Assembly (NCBI GenBank): GCA_024693505.1
Contig: JAILKU010000096.1
Location: 1-38,664 of the forward strand
DNA length: 38,664 nucleotides
Origin: Bacteroidaceae bacterium
GTDB taxonomy: Bacteria; Bacteroidota; Bacteroidia; Bacteroidales; Bacteroidaceae
Direction of reading: 5' to 3'
The position numbers were made by a program, and so were the translations under genes. This document shows, piece after piece, positions 1-9,433 of this stretch (position 1 is the first letter of the stretch; each line of letters begins with the position of its first letter). The notes below the pieces were generated by a model that made no database searches, was not told the origin of the DNA, and saw only the letters and a program-made list of their open reading frames with translations.

Positions 1-1
1 A

Positions 2-103
2 TATAAACGTGGACGGCGGCTCGACTTAGTCCGGACAACAACAGAGCTTCCCCACATACCCAACAAAGGTCGGTTACCATATAACCAGTGTTCTTTGACT
101 TAA
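2..103 (+). CDS. possible 3' end of a truncated gene at the window edge
   Basis: The second frame is open from the first bases of the window to a TAA stop at 101-103, giving 33 residues rich in Arg, Leu and Pro and ending in NQCSLT. It would be the C-terminus of a protein that begins outside the window. I do not recognise the family. The stretch is short enough to be open by chance, so this is only a candidate. Confidence 0.22.
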   Translation, partial: YKRGRRLDLVRTTTELPHIPNKGRLPYNQCSLT

Positions 104-148
104 TGATACAAACAAAACCTTACAGCAGAAGGCGGCAGTAATTTTACC

Positions 149-235
149 AGACCCGGGTGTAAATTTTACTAGACCCGCCTCGCGTAAGAAAAAGACCCTC
201 CCCCAGCCCCTCCCGAAAGGAGGGGAGAGGGGCTG
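149..235 (+). repeat. GC-rich interspersed repeat, copy A, with nested hairpins
   Basis: About 75 bases from 156 (GTGTAAATTTTACTAGACCC onward) reappear almost unchanged, in inverted orientation, at about 26558-26635. A shorter related core is at 20750-20796. Inside copy A two hairpins compete. An outer stem pairs CAGCCCCTC (204-212) with GAGGGGCTG (227-235). An inner stem pairs CCCCTCC (207-213) with GGAGGGG (219-225). The AATTTTAC(C/T)AGACCCG unit also occurs twice in a row at its left end. Similar CCCTCCCCCAGCCCCTCCC elements are, as I recall, frequent between genes in Prevotella and Bacteroides. Confidence 0.8.
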
Positions 236-449
236 GCGCCGGGGTAGGCACAGGAGAGATCCGACAACGGAATGGAGTAGGAAGCAAGGGTGGCATGGCC
301 AGCCGAAAGCGAGCTTTCTTCTCAGCTCTCACTCCTTTGCATTTTGATTTTCTCTAAACGACCACAGGAAAAGCGAAACGTATCGGTCTGCAGATGTTAA
401 AAAAGGTTAAAGTCTATAGGTGATAGTACCAACGACTCAGTTTTTTTTG

Positions 450-457
450 TAAATTTG
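450..457 (+). promoter_or_regulatory. -7 promoter box TAAATTTG upstream of the secreted protein gene
   Basis: TAAATTTG matches the Bacteroidetes -7 consensus TAnnTTTG and lies 29 bases before the ATG at 487, giving an expected leader of about 25 bases. No TTTG is visible at the usual 19-21 base spacing upstream, so the -33 half is weak or absent. It may also serve the ATP synthase operon downstream, for which I see no separate promoter. Confidence 0.55.
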
Positions 458-486
458 CAACGGAATAACCAAAAACATTTATAGAT

Positions 487-1296
487 ATGAAGAAATTTAC
501 ACTCATTTTGATGGCTGCGGCCACATTGTGCACCCCTTCTTTCGCACAGAACAGGGTGAGGAACATTTATACCAGTGCAAACAAACTGAATGTTGATCTG
601 CTCAAGAGTACAGACGAGACTGTACAAGTGAACCGCACGCTGATGGGCGGTTACAACACCATCTGCCTGCCCATGACGCTGACGGGAGAACAGTTGGCTA
701 ATGCGGCTAAGGATGTCCAGGTGGAGCGTCTCGCTGCAATTCGTCAGGAAGGCAGTACGCTCTACATGTATTTCCTGGATTGCACCCAGGAGGGTATCAA
801 GGCTGGTGAGCCTTATCTGATCTTCTCGCCCATCACGCAGATGCTGCGCGCAAAGAACACGGAGAACAAGGGCATCAGCACCGAGCTGAAAAGTGTGACC
901 ATGAGCGACGGCGAAGGTAACACCGTTACGTTCGGCAGCAGTTGGGAAGCCCTGCAGGTAGCCGGCCGCTATGGTATTCCCGCACAACAGGATACTTACC
1001 TGCTGGAGAGCGTGCTCATCCGTACTGAAGCCGACAAGACGTTCCTGCCGACCCGTTGCGGCTTTACATGGGACGAGCAGTCGGGTTCTGCCACGAATCT
1101 GGAGATCAAGCACGTGACAAGCCTGAGCGCCATAGGTACGACCGCCCTTCAGCGCGTAGCCGACCAGGACGGCGTGGTGGACGTCTATGACACAAAGGGC
1201 ACCCTGGTGAAGAAGGGTGTTCGCATCAACGAGGCCAAGAAGAGCCTGCCGCGTGGTATTTATGTCGTTGGCGGAGAGAAGATAGCCGTACAATAG
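487..1296 (+). CDS. small secreted protein with NTICLP-type domain and short C-terminal tail
   Basis: The 269-residue product starts with a clear signal peptide (MKKFTLILMAAATLCTPSFA, cleavage before QNRV), so it should reach the periplasm or cell surface. Residues about 45-120 contain a GGYNTICLPMTLT segment followed by KAGEPYLIF. This pattern resembles a module (NTICLPF...AGKPYLI) that recurs in large secreted Prevotella and Bacteroides proteins and, as far as I know, has no assigned function. The last 40 residues (VDVYDTKGTLVKKG... then PRGIYVVGGEKIAVQ) look like a shortened type IX secretion-like C-terminal tail, and the BspA-like protein at 28913-30520 has a similar ending. The start follows a TAAATTTG promoter box. 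The function is unknown. A 298-codon antisense frame covers the same DNA but lacks family features. Confidence 0.8.
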   Translation: MKKFTLILMAAATLCTPSFAQNRVRNIYTSANKLNVDLLKSTDETVQVNRTLMGGYNTICLPMTLTGEQLANAAKDVQVERLAAIRQEGSTLYMYFLDCTQEGIKAGEPYLIFSPITQMLRAKNTENKGISTELKSVTMSDGEGNTVTFGSSWEALQVAGRYGIPAQQDTYLLESVLIRTEADKTFLPTRCGFTWDEQSGSATNLEIKHVTSLSAIGTTALQRVADQDGVVDVYDTKGTLVKKGVRINEAKKSLPRGIYVVGGEKIAVQ

Positions 1297-1313
1297 GAAA
1301 GTAAGACTCGTAG

Positions 1314-2897
<1,584 letters not shown>

Positions 2898-2908
2898 AAA
2901 AAGGAATC

Positions 2909-3157
2909 ATGAATATGCCTATACTTCTTACTGTAACGACTTCTGGCGGCGTACTGGTGAATACGCATGTTGAAAGTGTCTCCCTGCCGGGCAGCGAGGG
3001 TGCTTTCACCGTCCTGAACAGTCATGCCCCGCTCGTTGCCAGCCTGACAGCAGGAGATATCGTTTACGCAGTGGGGGGTGAGACACGAAGCCAAAAGATA
3101 GAACGGGGCTTTGTGCGGGTGCTTAACAACAAAGTGGAAGCCTGTGTAGAACTGTGA
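2909..3157 (+). CDS. atpC: F1Fo ATP synthase subunit epsilon, short form
   Basis: Epsilon is part of the central stalk joining gamma to the c-ring. The product has only 82 residues, against about 130-140 in E. coli or Bacillus. What is present matches the N-terminal beta-sandwich (LPGSEGAFTVLNSHAPLVASL, then GFVRVLNNKVEACVE). The sequence stops where the C-terminal two-helix domain would begin, and that domain is the part that autoinhibits hydrolysis in other bacteria. The stop codon is intact and the next gene starts at once, so this is not an obvious frameshift. Short epsilons are, to my knowledge, normal in Bacteroidales. It lies 11 bases after atpD. Confidence 0.93.
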   Translation: MNMPILLTVTTSGGVLVNTHVESVSLPGSEGAFTVLNSHAPLVASLTAGDIVYAVGGETRSQKIERGFVRVLNNKVEACVEL

Positions 3158-3159
3158 CG

Positions 3160-4248
3160 ATGAACTGGAAACTGGTCATAATCGGAGTACTTGCCGGGTT
3201 CATGAATGTTCCCCTTGCGGCGCGGGCTGCCGAAGGGGAAGAAGTGAATGCCATTGAGATTGTCATGGGACATATCAGTGACAGCTACGAATGGCATATC
3301 ACGAATATCGGCGAACACGAGCTGACGCTTCATTTACCTGTCATTGTAAGAAGCAAGGACGGCTGGCATTGTTTCTCCTCAAGCCGTTTGCATGGAGGTC
3401 ATGAGTACCAGGGCCTTCATATTGCTTCGGAAGGGCCTTATGAAGGCAAGATCGTGGAGCGCCTGGCTGACGGCAGTGAGCACCGCCCTCTCGACCTCTC
3501 AATTACCAAGACCACAGCAGGCCTGTTTGTGAACAGTCTGGTTCTGGTCGTCCTGATCCTGGGTGTAGCGCGGTGGTATCGCCGTCACCGGAGTACGTCA
3601 GACGCCCCAGGCGGTTTTGTCGGCATAATGGAAATGCTCATCACGATGCTGGTGGACGAGGTGATAGAGCCTTGTATCGGTCCCAACTACCGGCGTTTTG
3701 CACCCTATCTGCTTACTGCCTTCTTCTTTATCCTCATCAATAATCTGATGGGCCTCATCCCTATTTTCCCGGCAGGCAGTAACGTGACAGGCAACATAGC
3801 CGTTACCCTGGTGCTGGCTATGGCCACCTTCTTGGCCGTCAATCTTTTTGGCACGAAGCATTATTGGAAGGATGTTTTATGGCCCGATGTGCCCTGGTGG
3901 CTAAAGGTGCCCCTGCCCATTATGCCCTTTATTGAGTTTATCGGCCTTTTCACCAAGCCCTTTGCACTGATGATCCGACTCTTTGCCAATATCATGGCAG
4001 GTCACTCCGTCATACTCATTCTTACCTGCATCGTCTTTGTGACGGCCCGAATGGGAGCGGCAGTCAACGGCTCGATGATAGTCGTCTCCATGCTCTTGAG
4101 TATTTTCATGAACTGCCTGGAATTGCTTGTAGCCTTTCTTCAGGCCTATGTCTTCACGATGCTTTCCGCCGTTTTCATCGGCCTGGCTCAGGAATCGCCC
4201 CATGCAGAAGAAGAACATTCCTCCGAATCGAATAGCGATGTGAATTAA
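3160..4248 (+). CDS. atpB: F1Fo ATP synthase subunit a with periplasmic N-domain
   Basis: Subunit a forms the proton half-channels beside the c-ring. The 362-residue protein opens with a signal peptide (MNWKLVIIGVLAGFMNVPLAARA). About 95 hydrophilic residues follow (SDSYEWHI, VIVRSKDGWHCFSSSR), expected in the periplasm, and then the membrane domain. The essential arginine is in KPFALMIRLFANIMAGH (R273 from this start). E. coli subunit a lacks the signal peptide and this extra domain; Bacteroidetes homologues have them. I chose the ATG at 3160. A GTG at 3154, overlapping the atpC stop, would add two residues. The small atpI-like gene that I recall between atpC and atpB in Bacteroides is absent here. 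Confidence 0.96.
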   Translation: MNWKLVIIGVLAGFMNVPLAARAAEGEEVNAIEIVMGHISDSYEWHITNIGEHELTLHLPVIVRSKDGWHCFSSSRLHGGHEYQGLHIASEGPYEGKIVERLADGSEHRPLDLSITKTTAGLFVNSLVLVVLILGVARWYRRHRSTSDAPGGFVGIMEMLITMLVDEVIEPCIGPNYRRFAPYLLTAFFFILINNLMGLIPIFPAGSNVTGNIAVTLVLAMATFLAVNLFGTKHYWKDVLWPDVPWWLKVPLPIMPFIEFIGLFTKPFALMIRLFANIMAGHSVILILTCIVFVTARMGAAVNGSMIVVSMLLSIFMNCLELLVAFLQAYVFTMLSAVFIGLAQESPHAEEEHSSESNSDVN

Positions 4249-4287
4249 TAAATAACATACAAATTAAATAAACATAAATTAGAGAAA

Positions 4288-4506
4288 ATGGAAACATTAG
4301 GTATTTTCGGCGCCGCTATCGGCGCAGCTCTCGCCACTATCGGTGCAGCGTATGGAATTGGTAAAATCGGTACTGCCGCCATGGAAGCTATCGGCCGTCA
4401 GCCTGAGGCAGCCGGTAAGGTGCGTACCAGTATGATCATCGTGGCTGCCCTTATTGAGGGTGCAGCCCTGTTTGCAATTGCAGTGTGTTTCATGGCTCTC
4501 CGCTAA
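4288..4506 (+). CDS. atpE: F1Fo ATP synthase subunit c (proton type)
   Basis: The 72-residue protein is two membrane helices joined by the polar loop RQPE (37-40), and oligomerises into the rotor ring. The ion-binding carboxylate is E57 in LIEGAALF. Aligning on the RQP loop puts Ile at position 24 where sodium-type rings have Gln, and Gly-Ala at 58-59 where they have Ser-Thr. The sequence therefore argues for H+ coupling rather than Na+. Helix 1 is rich in Gly and Ala (GAAIGAALATIGAAYGIG), as needed for tight ring packing. The gene is 39 bases after atpB, behind an A-rich leader. Confidence 0.97.
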   Translation: METLGIFGAAIGAALATIGAAYGIGKIGTAAMEAIGRQPEAAGKVRTSMIIVAALIEGAALFAIAVCFMALR

Positions 4507-4562
4507 CCGCCCGGCACTTCATGAACGTGTTGAACGTAGATTCTTAAACAACAAACGTTATC

Positions 4563-5084
4563 ATGGGACTTTTACAACCTGAATCAGGATTGCTTTTCTG
4601 GATGGCGCTGGCTTTTGGCGTGGTCTTCGTCCTGCTGGCGAAATACGGCTTTCCCGTCATTCTGAAGTCCATTGAGGAACGCAAGGATTTCATCAGTACC
4701 TCTTTGGCCGAGGCTCATGAAGCCCGTCAGCAGGTGGCCCAAGTGGAAAGTACCTGTCAGGCACTTCGTGCAAAGACTGAGACTCAGCGCATGCAAATCC
4801 TGCAACAGGCTGCAGACCTGCGCAATCAGTTGATAGCAGTTGCCCAGAAAGATGCTGATGCGGAGAGGGAACGCCTAGTGGCTGATGCCCGGCAACAAGC
4901 GGAGTCGGAGAGACAAGCTATCCTGCGCGATGCAAATGGTCAGGTGGTGATGATGGCTATTGCCCTGACGGAGCGTCTGTTGCGCAGTAATCTGCAGGAC
5001 AAGGAGGCACAGACCGCCCTTGCCGAGCAGCTCCTGAAGGAAATCAACTCAGAAAAGGCGAATCAGTCATGTACACAGGGTTAA
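4563..5084 (+). CDS. atpF: F1Fo ATP synthase subunit b
   Basis: Subunit b is the peripheral stalk that holds F1 still against the rotor. The 173-residue product has one N-terminal membrane segment (LLFWMALAFGVVFVLLAKYGFPVIL, about 9-34). A long charged coiled coil follows (EERKDFISTSLAEAHEARQQV and onward), rich in Ala, Gln, Glu and Arg, as expected of b. Only one b gene is present, so the stalk should be a homodimer. Its last 16 bases overlap the start of atpH, which suggests translational coupling. Confidence 0.95.
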   Translation: MGLLQPESGLLFWMALAFGVVFVLLAKYGFPVILKSIEERKDFISTSLAEAHEARQQVAQVESTCQALRAKTETQRMQILQQAADLRNQLIAVAQKDADAERERLVADARQQAESERQAILRDANGQVVMMAIALTERLLRSNLQDKEAQTALAEQLLKEINSEKANQSCTQG

Positions 5085-5605
5085 TAGCCAAACGATATGC
5101 TACTGCACTTGCTGACTTTGCCGAGCAGGAAGGGCAAGAGCGCCAGGTATATGAAGAGGTCTTGCGTTGGAATGCACGCTATGAGAAGGACAATAGCATA
5201 AGGGAACAACTGACGTTGCCCATTTTGTCCAAAGAAGCCAAACAGGCTCTCTTTAGGGAATGGATGGGTGGTGAGGTTAGCCTTTCGCTGGACCGCTTTT
5301 TTGCGTTGGTGCTGAATCACCAGCGTGAGAAATTCCTTCATTTCATCTTTAATTCCTATGAAAGGATTTACAAGAAGCGACATGGCATTGTAGATGTCAC
5401 GATTACTACAGCCAGTTCTATAGATGAAGGTACGGCGCAGAAGATAGCCCATCTGGCTTGCAAGGATGATGAAGGGACAGAGGTTCATTTGCATCAGCAG
5501 GTGGATGACTCCCTCATCGGCGGTTTCATCTTCCGGATGGACGACCGTCTTTTCGATGCCAGCCTCTCTCGCCAGCTAGCTCTGCTCAGGCAGCAATTTC
5601 AGTAA
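5069..5605 (+). CDS. atpH: F1Fo ATP synthase subunit delta
   Basis: Delta caps F1 and binds subunit b of the peripheral stalk. The 178-residue protein fits the OSCP/delta family in length and in its N-terminal pattern (IAKRYATALADFAEQEG). It ends in the usual short C-domain (DSLIGGFIFRMDDRLFDASLSRQLALLR). The ATG at 5069 lies inside the 3' end of atpF and is the only start that keeps the conserved YATAL helix. It precedes atpA by 21 bases. Confidence 0.95.
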   Translation: MYTGLIAKRYATALADFAEQEGQERQVYEEVLRWNARYEKDNSIREQLTLPILSKEAKQALFREWMGGEVSLSLDRFFALVLNHQREKFLHFIFNSYERIYKKRHGIVDVTITTASSIDEGTAQKIAHLACKDDEGTEVHLHQQVDDSLIGGFIFRMDDRLFDASLSRQLALLRQQFQ

Positions 5606-5626
5606 AGGAAATACAAAAAAAGAACT

Positions 5627-7198
5627 ATGAACAAAGAAAACATAAAACCGGCAGAGGTTTCCGATATCCTGCTCGCTGAGTTGCAGCAGATAGATCTCTC
5701 GGCCCGCTATGCCGAGGTAGGAACTGTCCTTCAGGTCGTAGACGGCGTTGTTCGCATCTATGGATTGCAGAATGCCGAGGCGAACGAGTTGCTGGAGTTT
5801 GACAATGGCATAAGGGCCGTGGTTATGAACCTGGAAGAGGACAATGTAGGTGCCGTGTTATTGGGTTCGACCGAGGGTGTCCGCGAAGGTGACTTGGTGC
5901 GCCGGACAGGGCGGACGGCATCCATCCATGTCAGCGAGCAGATGATGGGGCGTGTGATCAATCCGTTAGGGGAACCCATTGACGGACATGGACCAATTGG
6001 CGGTAACCGCATAGAAATGCCCTTGGAGCGCAAAGCCCCCGGTGTTATCTTCCGTCAGCCTGTAAACCAACCGCTACAGACAGGCCTGAAGAGTGTGGAT
6101 GCCATGATTCCCATAGGTCGCGGACAGCGCGAGCTCATCATTGGTGACCGTCAGACAGGAAAGACTGCCATTGCCATTGATACCATCATCAACCAGCGTC
6201 GTAACTTCGAGAACGGGGAACCCATTTATTGCATTTACGTGGCTATCGGACAAAAGGCATCTACCGTTGCGGCATTAGTCGAGACCTTGCGGCGCTATGG
6301 TGCCATGGACTATACGACAATCGTTTGCGCAACCGCAGCCGATCCTGCAGCGCTGCAGTATTTTGCCCCCTTTGCCGGAGTAGCCATTGGCGAGTTCTTC
6401 CGCGATACAGGGCGTCATGCACTTGTCGTCTATGACGATCTGTCGAAACAGGCTGTGGCATACCGCGAACTATCGCTCGTACTTCATCGTCCCTCTGGCC
6501 GCGAGGCATACCCTGGTGACATCTTCTATCTGCATTCCCGCTTATTGGAGCGTGCCGCCAAAATCATAGAACAGCCCGAGGTGGCCCGTCAAATGAACGA
6601 TCTGCCCCAGTCGATACGTGATCTAGTAAAGGGTGGCGGTTCCTTGACAGCCCTGCCAATTATTGAAACACAGGCCGGCGACGTTTCTGCTTATATCCCC
6701 ACCAACGTCATCTCTATAACAGACGGACAGATTTTCCTGGATACAAATCTTTTTAACCAAGGCAATCGTCCCGCTATTGATGTGGGTATTTCTGTCTCCC
6801 GCGTGGGAGGTAACGCTCAGATCAAAGCCATGAAGAAAGTGGCGGGTACGCTTAAGATAGACCAAGCGCAGTACCGTGAGCTGGAGGCCTTCTCAAAGTT
6901 CAGCAGCGAGATGGACCCCGTAACGGCTCAAGTATTGGACAAAGGCCGAAAGAATACCCGTCTGCTTGTGCAGCCGCAGTATTCGCCAATGCCGGTAGAA
7001 GAACAGATTGCCGTGCTTTATTGCGGTACGCATGGCCTAATGCATAATATCACGCTGGAACAAGTGCCTGAGTTCGAGAAGCGGGTGATTCAAGAGCTTC
7101 GTTCTACGGACGTTCTCGATACATTGCGCACAGGCAAGATAGACGAAACGGTGGAGCGGGAAATTGAAGAGGCGGCTCAAAGGGCTGCAAACTTGTAA
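5627..7198 (+). CDS. atpA: F1Fo ATP synthase subunit alpha
   Basis: Alpha is the non-catalytic nucleotide-binding subunit of the F1 hexamer. The 523-residue protein has the N-terminal barrel, Walker A GDRQTGKT (173-180), the segment [10 protein letters not shown] that carries the arginine finger, and the helical C-domain. Length and order agree with the family. It starts 21 bases after atpH, behind an A-rich leader. Confidence 0.98.
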   Translation: MNKENIKPAEVSDILLAELQQIDLSARYAEVGTVLQVVDGVVRIYGLQNAEANELLEFDNGIRAVVMNLEEDNVGAVLLGSTEGVREGDLVRRTGRTASIHVSEQMMGRVINPLGEPIDGHGPIGGNRIEMPLERKAPGVIFRQPVNQPLQTGLKSVDAMIPIGRGQRELIIGDRQTGKTAIAIDTIINQRRNFENGEPIYCIYVAIGQKASTVAALVETLRRYGAMDYTTIVCATAADPAALQYFAPFAGVAIGEFFRDTGRHALVVYDDLSKQAVAYRELSLVLHRPSGREAYPGDIFYLHSRLLERAAKIIEQPEVARQMNDLPQSIRDLVKGGGSLTALPIIETQAGDVSAYIPTNVISITDGQIFLDTNLFNQGNRPAIDVGISVSRVGGNAQIKAMKKVAGTLKIDQAQYRELEAFSKFSSEMDPVTAQVLDKGRKNTRLLVQPQYSPMPVEEQIAVLYCGTHGLMHNITLEQVPEFEKRVIQELRSTDVLDTLRTGKIDETVEREIEEAAQRAANL

Positions 7199-7223
7199 CT
7201 CACCAGTTAAGAGATTCTACAAG

Positions 7224-8093
7224 ATGCCTACACTGAAAGAGATAAAAGCACGCATAGGTTCTGTACAGCAGACGCTGAAAATTACGTCTGTGATGAAAAT
7301 GGTGGCCTCGGCAAAGTTCCATCGTGCTCAATCATCGGCCAAGGCTCATGCAATCTATTACGAGCAACTCAATGAAATTCTCAAGGCCGTTTGTTCTAAA
7401 AACGGAATGGCTCCACTGCCGGCGTTAGCAACTTCTCATCAGATATCTCAACGCGCTATCGTGTTGGCCTTCGCCTCTGACAATTCCCTTTGCGGACGTT
7501 TTAACGCAAATGCCATAAGAGCTCTTGACGAAGCTATCCACCAGTTGAGGAACGAGGGCTTTTCCAACATAACCGTCATTCCCGTTGGCGAGAAGATACG
7601 CCAAGCCACTGTTAAAGCAGGCTATGCCGTTGACTCAAATCTACATGCAGTAGCAGGAAAGGATGCTGCCGTGGCTCTTCCCGCCATGGCCAGAGTATTG
7701 GTTGATTACTATGTGTCTGGCGCTGTTGACTGTGTGATGATGGTCTATAACCATTTCTATTCCATGGGTCATCAGGAACCGTTTGTTGAAAAGCTCCTGC
7801 CCCTTGACCTGCCTCCTTTCGATCAGGATCTTCAGATGCCCGATTATATTTTCGAACCAGATCCCCGCCAATTATTGGAAAGACTGCTCCCCACCATTCT
7901 GCATGCTAACCTGACGACCCGCTACCTGGATGCAGCAATGGCCGAGCATGCTGCCAGAACCGTTGCCATGCAGACTGCGACCGACAATGCCCAGGAACTG
8001 CTTGACGAATTATCTCTTTCCTACAACAAACAGCGGCAGCAGGCCATCACAAATGAATTGGCCGACATTACGCAGGGCAAGGAACAGGGCTGA
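7224..8093 (+). CDS. atpG: F1Fo ATP synthase subunit gamma
   Basis: Gamma is the rotating shaft within the alpha-beta hexamer. The 289-residue protein begins with the family N-terminus MPTLKEIKARIGSVQQTLKI, continues SVMKMVASAKFHRAQ, and ends with the matching C-terminal helix (NAQELLDELSLSYNKQRQQAITNELADI). The frame is open further upstream to an ATG at 7164 inside atpA, but those 20 residues do not belong to the family, so the ATG at 7224 is preferred. This is the last atp gene. No terminator is visible in the 41 bases before the next gene. Confidence 0.96.
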   Translation: MPTLKEIKARIGSVQQTLKITSVMKMVASAKFHRAQSSAKAHAIYYEQLNEILKAVCSKNGMAPLPALATSHQISQRAIVLAFASDNSLCGRFNANAIRALDEAIHQLRNEGFSNITVIPVGEKIRQATVKAGYAVDSNLHAVAGKDAAVALPAMARVLVDYYVSGAVDCVMMVYNHFYSMGHQEPFVEKLLPLDLPPFDQDLQMPDYIFEPDPRQLLERLLPTILHANLTTRYLDAAMAEHAARTVAMQTATDNAQELLDELSLSYNKQRQQAITNELADITQGKEQG

Positions 8094-8134
8094 GTAAAAA
8101 AAGCCACCACCTATCGTTTCACTTAAGATAAATT

Positions 8135-9292
8135 ATGAATCGGCTATCATTAGTTCTTCAGATCCTCTTGCTGATGTTTCCATTAGCAAGTAAAGCTCAG
8201 GAAGTGAGAATTACCCTCCAAAATCCTACTCGTCTCCAGCGGCACCAGGTGGTAGCCTTACAGTCTGATAGCATTTCTGCCCGCTTGGGTCTGACGGTCA
8301 CAGCCTCAAACCTTGTTATCAAGGATGCTGCCGGAGTGGAAGTTCCATATCAGCTTACCCGCGACGGAGAATTGCTTCTCTTTGCATCTGTCCGTCCCCT
8401 GGGGCAAGCCTCTTTTACAATTCGGGCGGGCAGAGCAACTCAATTTAAGAGTAGCGTATTTGTACGGCAATATCCATGGCGATTGGACGATTTGGTTATC
8501 GAGAATGACTGTTCGGGCTACCGTTTCTATGGGCCTGCCCTTCAGCGCAAGGGAGAGCGTGGTTTCGGTATTGACGTCTGGCTGAAGAATACTTCAGAGA
8601 TGATTGTAGATAGTCTCTATCGCATGCAACAACGTGGTATTAGTTTCCATTTGAATCACGGGTTGGGCATGGATTGTTACAATGTAGGTCCTTCTTTGGG
8701 ATGCGGAGCGCCTGCACTTATAGAGGCAGACTCCCTCCTCTTCCCCTGGTGCTATGAGAAATACGAGGTTCTTGAGAACGGTCCTCTTCGCCTTTCTGTC
8801 CGGCTGGATTTTGCTCCTGTTGCAAAGGGACGTTACGGGATCGTTACTGAGCACCGCCTGGTCGTAATGGAGCGTGGTTCCGATTTCACACAGCTTACTG
8901 TTTGGTATGATGGTTTGCAGACCCCTGCAACTGTAGCGGCCGGTACGGTGATTCACGAGGCAGACACAGAGAGTATAAAACTGGGGCGCAATTATGTCAG
9001 TTATGCAGACCCGACTGGAAATGCTGAGCAACAGAACTGTCAGATCTATGTGGCTACTCTGTTTCCGGAAAAGTCCTGCCACACAAAACGTTTAATGTAC
9101 AAGCAACCTGTGAATGGTATTGCCGGGCATGCTGTCGGCATTTGGCACAACGTCCAGAACAACCAGCAGCTCACTTATTGGTTTGGTTCTGCATGGAGTG
9201 AGTATCGTGTGCGCAGCCAAGCCGAGTGGGATCTTCGCATCCGGCAATTCCTGACGGAAAAGAAACAGCCGTTCATCGTAAAATACGAATAG
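8135..9292 (+). CDS. secreted DUF4861-family protein
   Basis: The 385-residue product has a signal peptide (MNRLSLVLQILLLMFPLASKA, cleavage before QEVR), so it is exported. The body matches my recollection of DUF4861: a GYRFYGPALQRKGERGFGIDVW block, then HGLGMDCYNVGPSLGCGA, then YEVLENGPLRLSV. Members occur in Bacteroidetes, often near polysaccharide-degradation genes. A carbohydrate-related role is plausible but the activity is not known to me. The gene follows atpG by 41 bases on the same strand with no visible terminator or promoter between, so ATP synthase transcripts may run into it. The family call rests on recalled motifs only. Confidence 0.72.
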   Translation: MNRLSLVLQILLLMFPLASKAQEVRITLQNPTRLQRHQVVALQSDSISARLGLTVTASNLVIKDAAGVEVPYQLTRDGELLLFASVRPLGQASFTIRAGRATQFKSSVFVRQYPWRLDDLVIENDCSGYRFYGPALQRKGERGFGIDVWLKNTSEMIVDSLYRMQQRGISFHLNHGLGMDCYNVGPSLGCGAPALIEADSLLFPWCYEKYEVLENGPLRLSVRLDFAPVAKGRYGIVTEHRLVVMERGSDFTQLTVWYDGLQTPATVAAGTVIHEADTESIKLGRNYVSYADPTGNAEQQNCQIYVATLFPEKSCHTKRLMYKQPVNGIAGHAVGIWHNVQNNQQLTYWFGSAWSEYRVRSQAEWDLRIRQFLTEKKQPFIVKYE

Positions 9293-9398
9293 GGGTATTT
9301 CGGCATCATTTATACTCGCTTAACGACGTTTGTTCCCAAAAACTCGCGTCCAGCCAAATAAAATTTCCTGTTCTGTCCGTTCTTACCTTTTTTTTTCG

Positions 9399-9406
9399 TA
9401 CTTTTG
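9399..9406 (+). promoter_or_regulatory. -7 promoter box TACTTTTG upstream of the Na/Pi transporter
   Basis: TACTTTTG matches TAnnTTTG and lies 27 bases before the ATG at 9434, giving a leader of about 20 bases. It follows a T-rich run. The -33 half is poor: TCTG-like bases rather than TTTG appear at the right distance. Confidence 0.55.
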
Positions 9407-9433
9407 CATTCGATTTAACTTTTATAACATTTT

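Larger units (their letters stand above)
104..486. other. intergenic region carrying a GC-rich repeat and a promoter
   Basis: This stretch of about 380 bases has no convincing gene. It contains the interspersed repeat at about 149-235, a short motif at 321-345 (TCAGCTCTCACTCC and following bases) that recurs in the same orientation at 26779-26804, and a promoter -7 box at 450-457 in front of the next gene. A 62-codon minus-strand frame over the repeat is low-complexity and not credible as a gene. Confidence 0.7.

Noticed and set aside
144..332. 62-codon Pro-rich minus-strand frame over repeat copy A
   Set aside because: It translates the hairpin repeat itself, has low complexity and no start-site support.
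397..1293. 298-codon minus-strand open frame opposite the secreted protein gene, longer than that gene
   Set aside because: It lacks any recognisable domain or signal and runs through the repeat-adjacent region. The plus-strand frame has a signal peptide, a family-like module, a promoter box and a sensible tail.
4288..4506. Possibility that the c-ring is sodium-driven, as in some anaerobes
   Set aside because: The Gln in helix 1 and the Ser-Thr after the carboxylate that bind sodium are replaced by Ile and Gly-Ala.
7164..7223. Upstream ATG extending AtpG by 20 residues into atpA
   Set aside because: The extension is basic, unrelated to gamma subunits and overlaps the atpA coding region; the family N-terminus begins at 7224.
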